Shown: piece after piece, positions 1 through 8,324 of the stretch
Numbering within the stretch: position 1 is the first letter of the stretch
Layout: each line of letters opens with the position of its first letter
Assembly: GCF_003258355.1 (NCBI RefSeq)
Contig: NZ_QKPO01000013.1
Coordinates: forward strand, 116,657-180,656
Direction: 5' to 3'
Origin: Confluentibacter sediminis
GTDB taxonomy: Bacteria > Bacteroidota > Bacteroidia > Flavobacteriales > Flavobacteriaceae
DNA length: 64,000 bases
Notes under the pieces: model-generated
What the model was told of the DNA's origin: nothing
Databases searched by the model: none
Seen by the model: the letters and a program-made list of their open reading frames with translations, nothing else
Position numbers and translations under genes: made by a program

Positions 1-827
1 TTATCATTACGGGCGTTGGTAAAAGTGCCATTATTGCCAATAAAATCGTAGCCACACTTAACTCTACTGGAACACCTTCGGTTTTTATGCATGCTGCAGA
101 TGCCATTCATGGTGATTTAGGCCTTATTTTAAAAGACGACATTGTAGTTTGTATATCTAAAAGTGGAAATACCCCCGAAATAAAAGTTCTTATTCCGTTA
201 ATCAAAAGCGCTAAAAATAAAATAATTGCCATAACTGGGCATAAAGAATCATTTTTAGGAGAACAAGCAGATTACATACTCAATTCTTATGTTGAAAAAG
301 AAGCTTGTCCTAATAATTTAGCACCAACAACAAGTACCACGGCTCAATTAGTCATAGGTGATGCACTTGCCATTTGCTTACTTGAACTGCGCGGATTTTC
401 AAGTAAAGATTTTGCAAAATACCATCCAGGTGGCGCTTTAGGTAAACGATTATATTTAAGAGTTGAAGATATCTCGTCTGTAAATTTAAAACCAAAAGTT
501 TTTAAAGAAACTGGTATTAAAGATATTATTATTGAAATGACAGAAAAAATGCTCGGTGTAACGGCTGTTGTAGAAAACGATGCTATTATTGGCATTATAA
601 CTGATGGTGATTTACGACGTATGCTAAGTAAAGCGGATGATTTTTTATCATTAACAGCTAATGAAATTATGAGTATTAACCCAAAACGCATACAGGCAAA
701 TGCTATGGCGATAGAAGCTAAAGAAACTATGGAAATTTATGGCATTTCTCAATTACTTGTTGAAGATCATGGCAAATATGCAGGCGTCGTTCACTTACAC
801 GATTTAATTAAAGAAGGTATTATATAA
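1..827 (+). CDS. kdsD: Arabinose-5-phosphate isomerase (KpsF/GutQ family), 5' end outside window
   Basis: The enzyme converts D-ribulose 5-phosphate to D-arabinose 5-phosphate, the first step toward Kdo for lipopolysaccharide. The reading frame is open from base 3, so the N-terminus lies upstream of the window. Visible parts are the SIS sugar-isomerase domain (ITGVGKSA near the window start, then VVCISKSGNTPE and the HPGGALGKRL end of the domain) followed by two CBS repeats, the second ending in HDLIKEGII. The stop codon overlaps the start of tatC in the sequence TAATG, so the two genes are probably translationally coupled. The family assignment is secure; regulation cannot be judged because the promoter is not in view. 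Confidence 0.93.
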   Translation, partial: IITGVGKSAIIANKIVATLNSTGTPSVFMHAADAIHGDLGLILKDDIVVCISKSGNTPEIKVLIPLIKSAKNKIIAITGHKESFLGEQADYILNSYVEKEACPNNLAPTTSTTAQLVIGDALAICLLELRGFSSKDFAKYHPGGALGKRLYLRVEDISSVNLKPKVFKETGIKDIIIEMTEKMLGVTAVVENDAIIGIITDGDLRRMLSKADDFLSLTANEIMSINPKRIQANAMAIEAKETMEIYGISQLLVEDHGKYAGVVHLHDLIKEGII

Positions 828-1651
828 TGGCAAAGAAGAATATAAATGAGATGTCTTTTTTAGATCATCTAGAAGATTTACGTTGGCATTTAATAAGGAT
901 TGTTGTTGCGGTGGTTATTACTGCCACTGCAGCATTTTTTGCAAAATCATTTATATTTGATTTCTTAATTTTTGGTCCTGCAAAATCTAATTTTGTCACC
1001 TATAAAATATTGTGTGATTTGGCACAGAATTTTGGTATGAGCGATAGCTTTTGTTTTGAAGAATTACCCTTTCAAATACAAAGCAGAACCATGGCTGGTC
1101 AGTTTTCCGCCCATATTTGGACAGCCATATTAGCCGGTTTTGTTATCGCATTTCCTTACATTCTTTATGAACTTTGGAAATTCATAAGTCCCGCATTACA
1201 TGAAAACGAACGTAAACATTCTCGAGGTTTTATAATTATAGCGTCCATTTTATTTTTTATTGGTGTCCTTTTTGGATATTATATTATTTGTCCACTATCC
1301 ATAAATTTCTTGGGATCCTATCAAGTGAGTTCACAAGTCCATAATGATTTTGATTTAGATAGTTATATAGGCTTAGTGAGATCTTCTGTTTTAGCTTCGG
1401 GATTGGTTTTTGAACTTCCTATACTTATCTACTTTTTAACAAAGATAGGATTGGTAACCCCTGAATTTTTAAGAAAATACAGGAAGTATGCATTAATATT
1501 GGTATTGGTCGTATCTGCTATTATAACCCCACCAGATATTGCCAGTCAAATTATTGTAGCCATTCCTATACTTATTTTATACGAAGTGAGCATATATATA
1601 TCCAGAATCGTAATTAGAAACCAAAGAAGAAACGAAAAGAAACATGCCTAA
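827..1651 (+). CDS. tatC: Sec-independent protein translocase subunit TatC
   Basis: TatC is the inner-membrane receptor for folded proteins carrying twin-arginine signals. The 274-residue product starts with the typical MSFLDHLEDLRWHL segment (the conserved F-x-HL-x-ELR region), has the expected six membrane segments, and contains the conserved FELPI motif in the fourth to fifth helix region. It overlaps kdsD by one base and the following AhpD-like gene by eight. No tatA or tatB gene is in the window. At least one protein encoded here, the enolase-superfamily enzyme at 40769-42052, carries a twin-arginine signal and would be a client. Confidence 0.95.
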   Translation: MAKKNINEMSFLDHLEDLRWHLIRIVVAVVITATAAFFAKSFIFDFLIFGPAKSNFVTYKILCDLAQNFGMSDSFCFEELPFQIQSRTMAGQFSAHIWTAILAGFVIAFPYILYELWKFISPALHENERKHSRGFIIIASILFFIGVLFGYYIICPLSINFLGSYQVSSQVHNDFDLDSYIGLVRSSVLASGLVFELPILIYFLTKIGLVTPEFLRKYRKYALILVLVVSAIITPPDIASQIIVAIPILILYEVSIYISRIVIRNQRRNEKKHA

Positions 1652-1997
1652 TATTGTTGAAGAATTCAATGAATATCGTTCTAAAATGAATGATAAAATT
1701 TTAGCTGATAATAATAAGGTTATAAAACGTATTTTTAATCTAGATACCAATACATATACCGAAGGCGCTTTAGATGTTAAAACTAAGGAGCTTTTAGGAT
1801 TGGTAGCATCGGCTGTTCTACGATGTGATGATTGCGTGAAATACCATTTAGAAACCAGTTATAAATTAGGATTGACCAAAGAAGAAGTTGTAGAAGCACT
1901 AAGTGTGGCCACACTAGTTGGTGGCACCATTGTGATTCCTCATTTACGTAGAGCATACGAATTTTGGGATGCTTTGGAAGATCAAGATAAAAACTAA
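1644..1997 (+). CDS. Carboxymuconolactone decarboxylase / AhpD-like protein
   Basis: This 117-residue protein belongs to the all-helical AhpD/carboxymuconolactone decarboxylase family. The redox-type motif CDDCVKYH (Cys-x-x-Cys followed by His) lies near residue 58, after the conserved LLGLVASAVLRC helix. AhpD-type members use such a cysteine pair for thiol-disulfide exchange, so an antioxidant role is more likely than true decarboxylation, but the substrate is unknown. The gene overlaps the end of tatC by eight bases and precedes lptB by 61 bases, which suggests one transcript. Confidence 0.85.
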   Translation: MPNIVEEFNEYRSKMNDKILADNNKVIKRIFNLDTNTYTEGALDVKTKELLGLVASAVLRCDDCVKYHLETSYKLGLTKEEVVEALSVATLVGGTIVIPHLRRAYEFWDALEDQDKN

Positions 1998-2058
1998 TTA
2001 ATTTACCTTCGCTAAACACTTATATGTTTTTGCTATTTTTAGCGTTTATGATACAGAT

Positions 2059-2799
2059 ATGATTTTAAGAGCCGAAAATTTAATGAAGTCCTATAGTGGG
2101 CGAAAAGTTGTGAAATCTGTTTCACTTGAAGTAAATCAAGGAGAAATAGTTGGTTTATTAGGTCCTAATGGGGCTGGTAAAACAACTTCTTTTTATATGA
2201 TTGTTGGTTTAATAAAACCAAATGGTGGTCATATTTATTTAGACAATAAAGAGATCACTAAATATCCCATGTATAAACGTGCCCAAAATGGTATTGGCTA
2301 TTTGGCTCAAGAAGCATCCGTTTTTAGAAAATTAAGTATTGAAGATAATATTTTAAGTGTTTTGCAACTTACTAAACTTAGCAAGAAACAGCAGCAGGAC
2401 AAAATGGAATCCTTAATTGAAGAATTTGGTTTAGGGCATATTCGCAAAAGCAGAGGTGATTTATTATCTGGTGGCGAACGCCGACGTACAGAAATAGCAA
2501 GAGCCTTGGCAACCGATCCCAATTTTATTTTATTGGACGAACCTTTTGCTGGGGTAGATCCTGTAGCTGTTGAAGATATCCAACGCATTGTAGCGCAATT
2601 AACCAAAAAAAATATTGGCATTTTAATTACAGACCATAACGTACAAGAAACACTGGCTATTACCGATAGAACGTATTTGATGTTTGAAGGGAGCATTTTA
2701 AAAGCCGGTGTTCCAGAAGAGCTTGCTAATGACGACATGGTTAGAAAAGTGTATTTAGGACAGAATTTTGAATTACGCAAGAAGAAGATTAGGGACTAG
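2059..2799 (+). CDS. lptB: LPS export ABC transporter ATP-binding protein LptB
   Basis: LptB is the cytoplasmic ATPase that powers lipopolysaccharide extraction by LptFG. The 246-residue protein has Walker [10 protein letters not shown] (about residues 34-42), the signature [10 protein letters not shown], Walker [14 protein letters not shown] and the switch histidine in LITDHN. The length and the [10 protein letters not shown] extension of the signature are typical of LptB. It follows kdsD, tatC and the AhpD-like gene on the same strand, so Kdo synthesis and LPS export lie together. The ATG at 2059 is the first usable start; an upstream ATG at 2048 runs straight into a stop. Confidence 0.95.
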   Translation: MILRAENLMKSYSGRKVVKSVSLEVNQGEIVGLLGPNGAGKTTSFYMIVGLIKPNGGHIYLDNKEITKYPMYKRAQNGIGYLAQEASVFRKLSIEDNILSVLQLTKLSKKQQQDKMESLIEEFGLGHIRKSRGDLLSGGERRRTEIARALATDPNFILLDEPFAGVDPVAVEDIQRIVAQLTKKNIGILITDHNVQETLAITDRTYLMFEGSILKAGVPEELANDDMVRKVYLGQNFELRKKKIRD

Positions 2800-3134
2800 A
2801 CACAAAGTATCATTACTTTTTCAATCATTGCTTTCATCGAATCTACGATTTAACGCAAAGACAGAAAAGCATTAAAATCCAGCGAATAATTCCAATATTT
2901 TAATTACTAGACCTTTTGATTAAGCTTGTCCTTTCCCTCAAGTCTATTTTCATTGGCCACTTCCATTTTCCTTATTACCCTCACAATTATAACAATACCA
3001 ATACATTAAGGAGTTTAAAATAAATACGTTTATTTTAAACCACATTTTTTTATATAAATATGGCAAAAGCATTAAAATAAAACATATCTTTATGATATCA
3101 TTTTAATATCATTTTAAACTAAACAAACTATATC
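2800..3134. other. Gene-free stretch between lptB and the SPFH gene
   Basis: This AT-rich gap of 335 bases has no open frame with family features and no clear terminator. It must contain the promoter of the SPFH gene. TATCTTTA near 3085 resembles the TAnnTTTG element but lacks the final G, so I do not call it. Confidence 0.5.
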
Positions 3135-3995
3135 ATGAAAGAAGAAAAAATTATAATTCCTGCAAATGGTTACCTAGCACTATTCATCACTTTCGCCATT
3201 TTGATTGGTTCTACATTTTTAGCATTTTACAAAGAAGACAGTACATTTATACTGTTGCTATTAGTTATCTTTTTTATTATTCCCGGTTTTGTTATGGTGC
3301 AGCCCAATAACTCAAGAGTGTTATTACTTTTTGGGAAATATATTGGAACTATTAAAAAAAACGGTTTATATTGGGTAAACCCTTTTTATAGCAAAAAGAA
3401 GATATCATTACGTGCGAGTAATTTTGACAGTGAGCGTTTAAAAGTAAATGATAAAATGGGCAACCCTATCATGATTAGCACGATTTTAGTTTGGCGGGTA
3501 AAAAACACTTATAAAGCTGCATTTGATGTCGATAATTTTGAAAATTTTGTACGAGTACAAACCGATGCTGCCGTAAGGAAACTAGCGAGCATGTATCCTT
3601 ATGATAATTTTGCAGATGAAGGTTTAGATGAAGATATCACACTACGCTCCAGTGTTAATGAAGTTAGCGAAGCTCTGGAGAAAGAAATAGATGAAAGACT
3701 TTCTATAGCAGGCATTGAAGTTTTAGAAGCCAGAATAGGGTATTTAGCTTATGCGCAAGAAATAGCGAATGCCATGTTGAAACGCCAACAAGCTACTGCT
3801 ATAGTTGCGGCAAGACATAAAATTGTTGAAGGGGCAGTAAGCATGGTAGAAATGGCTCTTGAAGAATTAAACAAAAAGCAGATTGTAGACTTGGACGAAG
3901 ATCGAAAAGCAGCTATGGTTAGCAACCTCATGGTTATTCTATGTGGCGATAAAGATGCATCCCCTGTTTTAAATACAGGAACTTTAAATCATTAA
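3135..3995 (+). CDS. SPFH/band 7 domain membrane protein
   Basis: A 286-residue member of the stomatin/prohibitin/flotillin (SPFH) superfamily. Two hydrophobic segments at about residues 12-30 and 38-55 anchor it, followed by the band 7 domain (VQPNNSRVLLLFGKYIGT onward) and a helical region rich in Glu, Ala and Arg (YAQEIANAMLKRQQATAI) that in this family forms oligomers. SPFH proteins organise membrane microdomains or protease assemblies; the partner here is not known. The next gene starts one base after the stop, and an Arc-like gene follows, a trio that looks like a single operon. Confidence 0.88.
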   Translation: MKEEKIIIPANGYLALFITFAILIGSTFLAFYKEDSTFILLLLVIFFIIPGFVMVQPNNSRVLLLFGKYIGTIKKNGLYWVNPFYSKKKISLRASNFDSERLKVNDKMGNPIMISTILVWRVKNTYKAAFDVDNFENFVRVQTDAAVRKLASMYPYDNFADEGLDEDITLRSSVNEVSEALEKEIDERLSIAGIEVLEARIGYLAYAQEIANAMLKRQQATAIVAARHKIVEGAVSMVEMALEELNKKQIVDLDEDRKAAMVSNLMVILCGDKDASPVLNTGTLNH

Positions 3996-3996
3996 A

Positions 3997-4491
3997 ATGA
4001 GAGTTTTCAAAGAAGAACAACGTTTTACCCAAACCTGGTTAATGACATTAATCTGTATTATAGTTATATTCACAACGATAACTTTTACGAAGAATTTTAT
4101 AAATGATAAAATAGATTTTCTTAGCTACCTCTATATGTTAAGTGTTGTTCTAATACCATGTATATTGATCTTTATTTTTAAATTAAAAACCAGAATTGAC
4201 GAAACTGGCATACATTATCAATTTTATCCTATTCATTTAAAAATGAAATCCATTCTTTGGAAAGATATTAAGCATGCTGAAACCAGAACATACCATGCAC
4301 TTTTGGAATATGGTGGCTGGGGTTTAAGAAACGGCATTTTTTTTGGTAAAAAAGGGACAGCCATAAATATTAAAGGCAATATGGGTATCCAACTCATACT
4401 TAATGACAACAAGAAGATACTTATTGGCACTCAAAAGAAATTTGATGCTGACAATAGCATCTCCCGATATTTACATAAGAATCAATTATGA
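3997..4491 (+). CDS. Small two-TM membrane protein with PH-like C-terminal domain
   Basis: The 164-residue product has two membrane segments (about residues 14-32 and 42-62). They are followed by a beta-rich cytoplasmic part containing RIDETGIHYQF and MKSILWKDIKHAE, which resembles bacterial PH-like domains. I do not recognise a named family. It sits one base behind the SPFH gene, and its TGA stop overlaps the ATG of the following Arc-like gene (ATGA). This tight packing suggests that it works with the SPFH protein in the membrane. Confidence 0.75.
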   Translation: MRVFKEEQRFTQTWLMTLICIIVIFTTITFTKNFINDKIDFLSYLYMLSVVLIPCILIFIFKLKTRIDETGIHYQFYPIHLKMKSILWKDIKHAETRTYHALLEYGGWGLRNGIFFGKKGTAINIKGNMGIQLILNDNKKILIGTQKKFDADNSISRYLHKNQL

Positions 4492-4664
4492 CAAAGAAAA
4501 AAGCTTTTGCATTGCGAATAGATGAAGATATGCTCAAAGCTATTGAAAAATGGGCTGCAGACGAATTCCGTAGTACGAATGGCCAATTGGAATGGATTTT
4601 GAATGAAAGTTTAAAAAAAGCTAAACGCTCTCCTAAAAAAAGAAATACTGACGAAAACAATTAA
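4488..4664 (+). CDS. Small Arc-type ribbon-helix-helix protein
   Basis: This 58-residue protein begins MTKKKAFALRIDEDMLKAIEKWAADEFRS. That matches the beta strand plus first helix of an Arc/MetJ-type ribbon-helix-helix DNA-binding domain, followed by NGQLEWILNESLKKA as the second helix and a basic tail. The start overlaps the upstream stop by four bases. RHH proteins bind DNA as dimers and often repress their own operon, so it may regulate the SPFH transcript; no operator was identified. It ends eight bases before the convergent DUF808 gene. Confidence 0.8.
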   Translation: MTKKKAFALRIDEDMLKAIEKWAADEFRSTNGQLEWILNESLKKAKRSPKKRNTDENN

Positions 4665-4672
4665 TTGGATCA

Positions 4673-5548
4673 TTATTTTTTATTCCCAATAAAAATCAAC
4701 TTAAAACCCGTTACCACTAAAAAAGCAGCAAATCCAATCAACAACCCAACCACAAACTCTTGAAGTATGGCTGGCAGCACATCTAGGAAATGATGCAGAA
4801 ATTCAATATGATGAACAAAAATACCTCCAGCTACTAAAATCAAAGCTATCGTTCCAATTACTGATAACGCTTTAATGACCCAAGGAAGCGCCTGTACTAA
4901 AAAATTGCCAATACTTTTTAATACTTTATTATGTGTTCCGCTTTTTTTAATGAGTCTATACCCCATATCATCCATCCTAACAATGAGCGTTACTATTCCA
5001 TAAACACCAATAGTTGCTAAAACCGACACAATAGAAACCACCAGTATTTGAAATAGAATAGCCTCTCCTATAACGGTTCCCAAAGCAATGATAACTATTT
5101 CAATAGACAAAATAAAATCTGTAAAAATAGCCGACTTTATTTTTTTCTTTTCTACTAGCAAAACATCTTCTTTAGAATCAGTTGCTTCAATAATTACTTT
5201 TTTTTCATGACTGTGAGGCATCAAAAACTCGTATATTTTTTCGGCACCTTCAAAAGCCAAATAAATACCTCCCAGCACTAAAAGTATCGTTATGGCAATG
5301 GGTACAAAAGCACTCAATAAAAAAGCAATGGGTAAAATTATGAGCTTATTAAGCAAAGAGCCTTTAGTAATAGCCCATAATACAGGAATTTCCCTTGAAG
5401 CTACAAATCCTGTTGCTTTTTCAGCATTGACCGCTAAATCGTCCCCTAAAATACCTGCCGTTTTTTTGGTGGTAATTTTGCTCATTACTACAACATCATC
5501 CATAAGTGAAGCGATATCATCCAATAATGCAAAAAATCCTGATGCCAT
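4673..5548 (-). CDS. DUF808 (YedI-type) inner membrane protein
   Basis: The 291-residue protein starts with the family's hallmark MASGFFALLDDIASLMDD and continues with KKTAGILGDDLAVNAEK, as in E. coli YedI. Several membrane segments follow (about residues 65-95, 148-190 and 225-285) with the short charged loop PHSHEKK. The biochemical function of DUF808 is unknown. It lies 42 bases behind pssA on the same strand and may share its transcript. The assignment to the family is firm; no role can be inferred beyond the membrane location. Confidence 0.9.
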   Translation of the reverse strand: MASGFFALLDDIASLMDDVVVMSKITTKKTAGILGDDLAVNAEKATGFVASREIPVLWAITKGSLLNKLIILPIAFLLSAFVPIAITILLVLGGIYLAFEGAEKIYEFLMPHSHEKKVIIEATDSKEDVLLVEKKKIKSAIFTDFILSIEIVIIALGTVIGEAILFQILVVSIVSVLATIGVYGIVTLIVRMDDMGYRLIKKSGTHNKVLKSIGNFLVQALPWVIKALSVIGTIALILVAGGIFVHHIEFLHHFLDVLPAILQEFVVGLLIGFAAFLVVTGFKLIFIGNKK

Positions 5549-5590
5549 ACTATTATTTTATTAAGTAATTAAACCTATAAGTCTAAAAAA

Positions 5591-6328
5591 TTATTTTGAA
5601 GTTACAGTATCTAGTAGAGACATGACTATATAACTTATTATAATAATGGGTATGGCAGCAAATTGAAATATAATTATAAATAAACCACATAAAATAATAA
5701 AAATATACCTAGTAGCATTGTTTTTAAAACTCCAATCCTTAAACTTTAGTGCAAATAGCTTAATTCCAGAATTTAACATATAACAACTAACGAATGTTAT
5801 CATTATTAAAAACCATTTATTTAAAATAATGGCATTTATATAATCGCTATTCTGAAACTCCATAATTAATGGAAGTGAAATAATAAACAACGCATTTGCT
5901 GGTGTTGGCAAACCTTTAAAATAAGTTTGCTGGTCTTCATCTAAATTAAACTTTGCTAATCTGTAAGCGGAAGCTAATGTCACCAATAACCCTAAAAACG
6001 GCAGTACGTTAATATGATAAAAATTAAAATTTGAATAATTAATATCAGAATTCCCCCAACTACCTTCAGATAAAACAAATAATTTATACATGACCATACC
6101 CGGTACCAAACCACTAGTCACCATATCTGCTAAAGAATCCAATTGCAAGCCTAATTCACTTTGAACATTCAATTTTCTAGCTGCAAAACCATCAAAAAAA
6201 TCAAAGAAAACACCCAAAAACATAAATAATGAAGCGGTCACAAAGTCATCATTTATAACAAAAATTACGGCAATACTTCCGCAAAATAGATTCAATAAGG
6301 TTAACGCATTAGGAATACTTTTCTTCAT
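5591..6328 (-). CDS. pssA: CDP-diacylglycerol--serine O-phosphatidyltransferase
   Basis: PssA makes phosphatidylserine from CDP-diacylglycerol and serine, the precursor of phosphatidylethanolamine. The CDP-alcohol phosphotransferase motif is complete at about residues 45-70: DG-x2-AR, a downstream G, then D-x3-D (FDGFAARK, then GLQLDSLAD). The protein has about eight predicted membrane segments and a normal length of 245 residues. The N-terminal MKKSIPNALTLLNLFCG is the usual start of this family. A DUF808 gene follows 42 bases downstream. Confidence 0.93.
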   Translation of the reverse strand: MKKSIPNALTLLNLFCGSIAVIFVINDDFVTASLFMFLGVFFDFFDGFAARKLNVQSELGLQLDSLADMVTSGLVPGMVMYKLFVLSEGSWGNSDINYSNFNFYHINVLPFLGLLVTLASAYRLAKFNLDEDQQTYFKGLPTPANALFIISLPLIMEFQNSDYINAIILNKWFLIMITFVSCYMLNSGIKLFALKFKDWSFKNNATRYIFIILCGLFIIIFQFAAIPIIIISYIVMSLLDTVTSK

Positions 6329-6847
6329 CGATACATATTTATATTGTGTAAAAATAACAAAGAATTAGCGTCTAAAACAATAAGTGCTGGCATTTCAAGT
6401 ATATTAGATTACAAATTATACACATATTTGTAAAAAAATTGCCTTTTGAAGATATGCCTAACCACATCAGTTTTTATTGCTCCATGAAACATCTTTGAAC
6501 AAACCCTTTGGAAACATTAAAAATGAGCTGATGATATTGGTACGCCGCCTCATTAGGAATGAATAATGCTATATATTCCCACACCATCTATATAACTGCA
6601 GGTTGTTGGAATCCGGCAGATTTATTGGACTTAAAAGACAATTAACTCTCTTTAATGTACTTTAGCTATTTTCCAATATGGCGAATGTTGATATGGTTTA
6701 CTTAAGCGTTAGTGTTGAAAATTTTCAACCAAATTTTGGAGGTGATTTTAAATACAATAACATATAAATAGATTATATTGGCGACCAAAGTATAGTAATA
6801 TATTCATTAAAACTTGATTTCAGTATTTTTAGATAAAATTTTATAAA
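6329..6847. other. Gene-free divergent region between pssA and the DUF4105 gene
   Basis: This stretch of 519 bases lies between divergent genes, so it should contain two promoters. I see no open frame with protein-like composition, no strong hairpin and no repeat shared with the rest of the window. Confidence 0.5.
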
Positions 6848-8023
6848 ATGAAAAAAGCACTTATTAATTTATTCATTTTTGTGTTTGTTACAACAATACA
6901 CGCACAAGAAAACATTTTATCTGATAAAGCAGAAATTAGTGTTCTTACCATTGGGCCCGGAAGCTCTTTAAATGATTCTTTTGGGCACAGTGCATTTAGA
7001 ATAAAAGATGTTGTTAAAGGTACAGACCTTATTTTTAACTATGGTGTTTACGATTTTGATGCGCCGTATTTTATATTAAAATTTGCTCAGGGCAAATTAA
7101 ATTATTTAATAGGAGGTAATTATTATGAGGATTTTTATCAAGATTATATATCTCAAAATAGAACCATACAAGAGCAAGTTTTAAATTTATCACAAAGTGA
7201 AAAACAAGAACTTTATGATTATTTAATTAATAATTACAAACCAGAAAACAGACGGTATTTATACGATTTCTTTTATGATAATTGTGCCACAAAAATTAAA
7301 GATGTAACCAATATAGCTTTAAATAACACGATTCAATTTAATAAACCCAAAGGTTTTAAACAACAAACATTCAGAGAGTTAATTCACAGCAATTTAAATA
7401 GAAACTCGTGGGGATGTTTTGGAATCGACCTAGCATTGGGCTCTGTTATTGACAAAAAGGCGACACCAGAAGAACACATGTTTCTGCCAAAATATATTTA
7501 TACATTCTTTGAAAATGCTGCGATTAAAAACACGGACAGCCATTTAATAAAAAAAAGCAATGTGCTCTATAAAAAAATAGAAACACCTAAAAAAAATCAT
7601 TTTTTAACAAGTCCGCTGTTCGTTTTCACCATTATTGGATTGCTCATTCTTTTTATTACTTACAAGGATTTTAAACAACACAAACAAAGTGTTTGGTTAG
7701 ACGTTACATTGTTTAGTTTAACTGGAATTATTGGAGTCATCATTTTACTACTCTGGTTTGCCACAAATCATCATGGGACACATCAAAACTACAACTTACT
7801 TTGGGCATGTGTGCTTAATATTTTTGTAATAGGACAATTATTTAGAAAAAAAATAAGCATGTGGTTTATTAAATATTTAAAGTTTTTAATAATATTGTTA
7901 TGTTTGCTTACGCTGCATTGGATCATTGGGGTACAAATATTTGCTATTGGACTCATTCCCTTTTTAATAGCTTTATTTATTAGGTATGTATTTTTAATAC
8001 GATTTTATAATGCGCAATCTTAA
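6848..8023 (+). CDS. DUF4105 membrane protein, possibly lipoprotein N-acyltransferase (Lnb-type)
   Basis: The 391-residue product has a signal peptide ending in HAQ, a DUF4105 domain (about residues 25-200) and four to five C-terminal membrane segments. Within the domain, FGHSAFRI supplies His47 and FFYDNCATKI supplies Cys146, consistent with a thiol-dependent enzyme. From memory, a DUF4105 protein of Bacteroides was identified as the lipoprotein N-acyltransferase Lnb. Transfer of that role to this gene is inference, but it fits a genome with many SPII lipoproteins. The gene stands alone, with gaps on both sides. Confidence 0.75.
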   Translation: MKKALINLFIFVFVTTIHAQENILSDKAEISVLTIGPGSSLNDSFGHSAFRIKDVVKGTDLIFNYGVYDFDAPYFILKFAQGKLNYLIGGNYYEDFYQDYISQNRTIQEQVLNLSQSEKQELYDYLINNYKPENRRYLYDFFYDNCATKIKDVTNIALNNTIQFNKPKGFKQQTFRELIHSNLNRNSWGCFGIDLALGSVIDKKATPEEHMFLPKYIYTFFENAAIKNTDSHLIKKSNVLYKKIETPKKNHFLTSPLFVFTIIGLLILFITYKDFKQHKQSVWLDVTLFSLTGIIGVIILLLWFATNHHGTHQNYNLLWACVLNIFVIGQLFRKKISMWFIKYLKFLIILLCLLTLHWIIGVQIFAIGLIPFLIALFIRYVFLIRFYNAQS

Positions 8024-8324
8024 TTAATACCAAGATTAGAAACAGATTATTAATTATGCCTTTTAAAGACAAGCATTGCCATGAATGCGTTTGGTTTAGT
8101 CAATTGTTTAGCTTCAAAGAATGACAAATTCCAGTACTTTTATGTTGCAAACAAACAATGTTTTATCGACAACTCCTAATACGTACACATTAAAGGCAAG
8201 TCAAGCAAATTACAAAACCTTTTTAATGCAGAATATAATACCCTAAACATAACTTTCAAACGGGATAATAAAACTAATAATGCAATTTTTAGTTTTTTAT
8301 CCGTTCTTTGCAAAAAAATATCTC

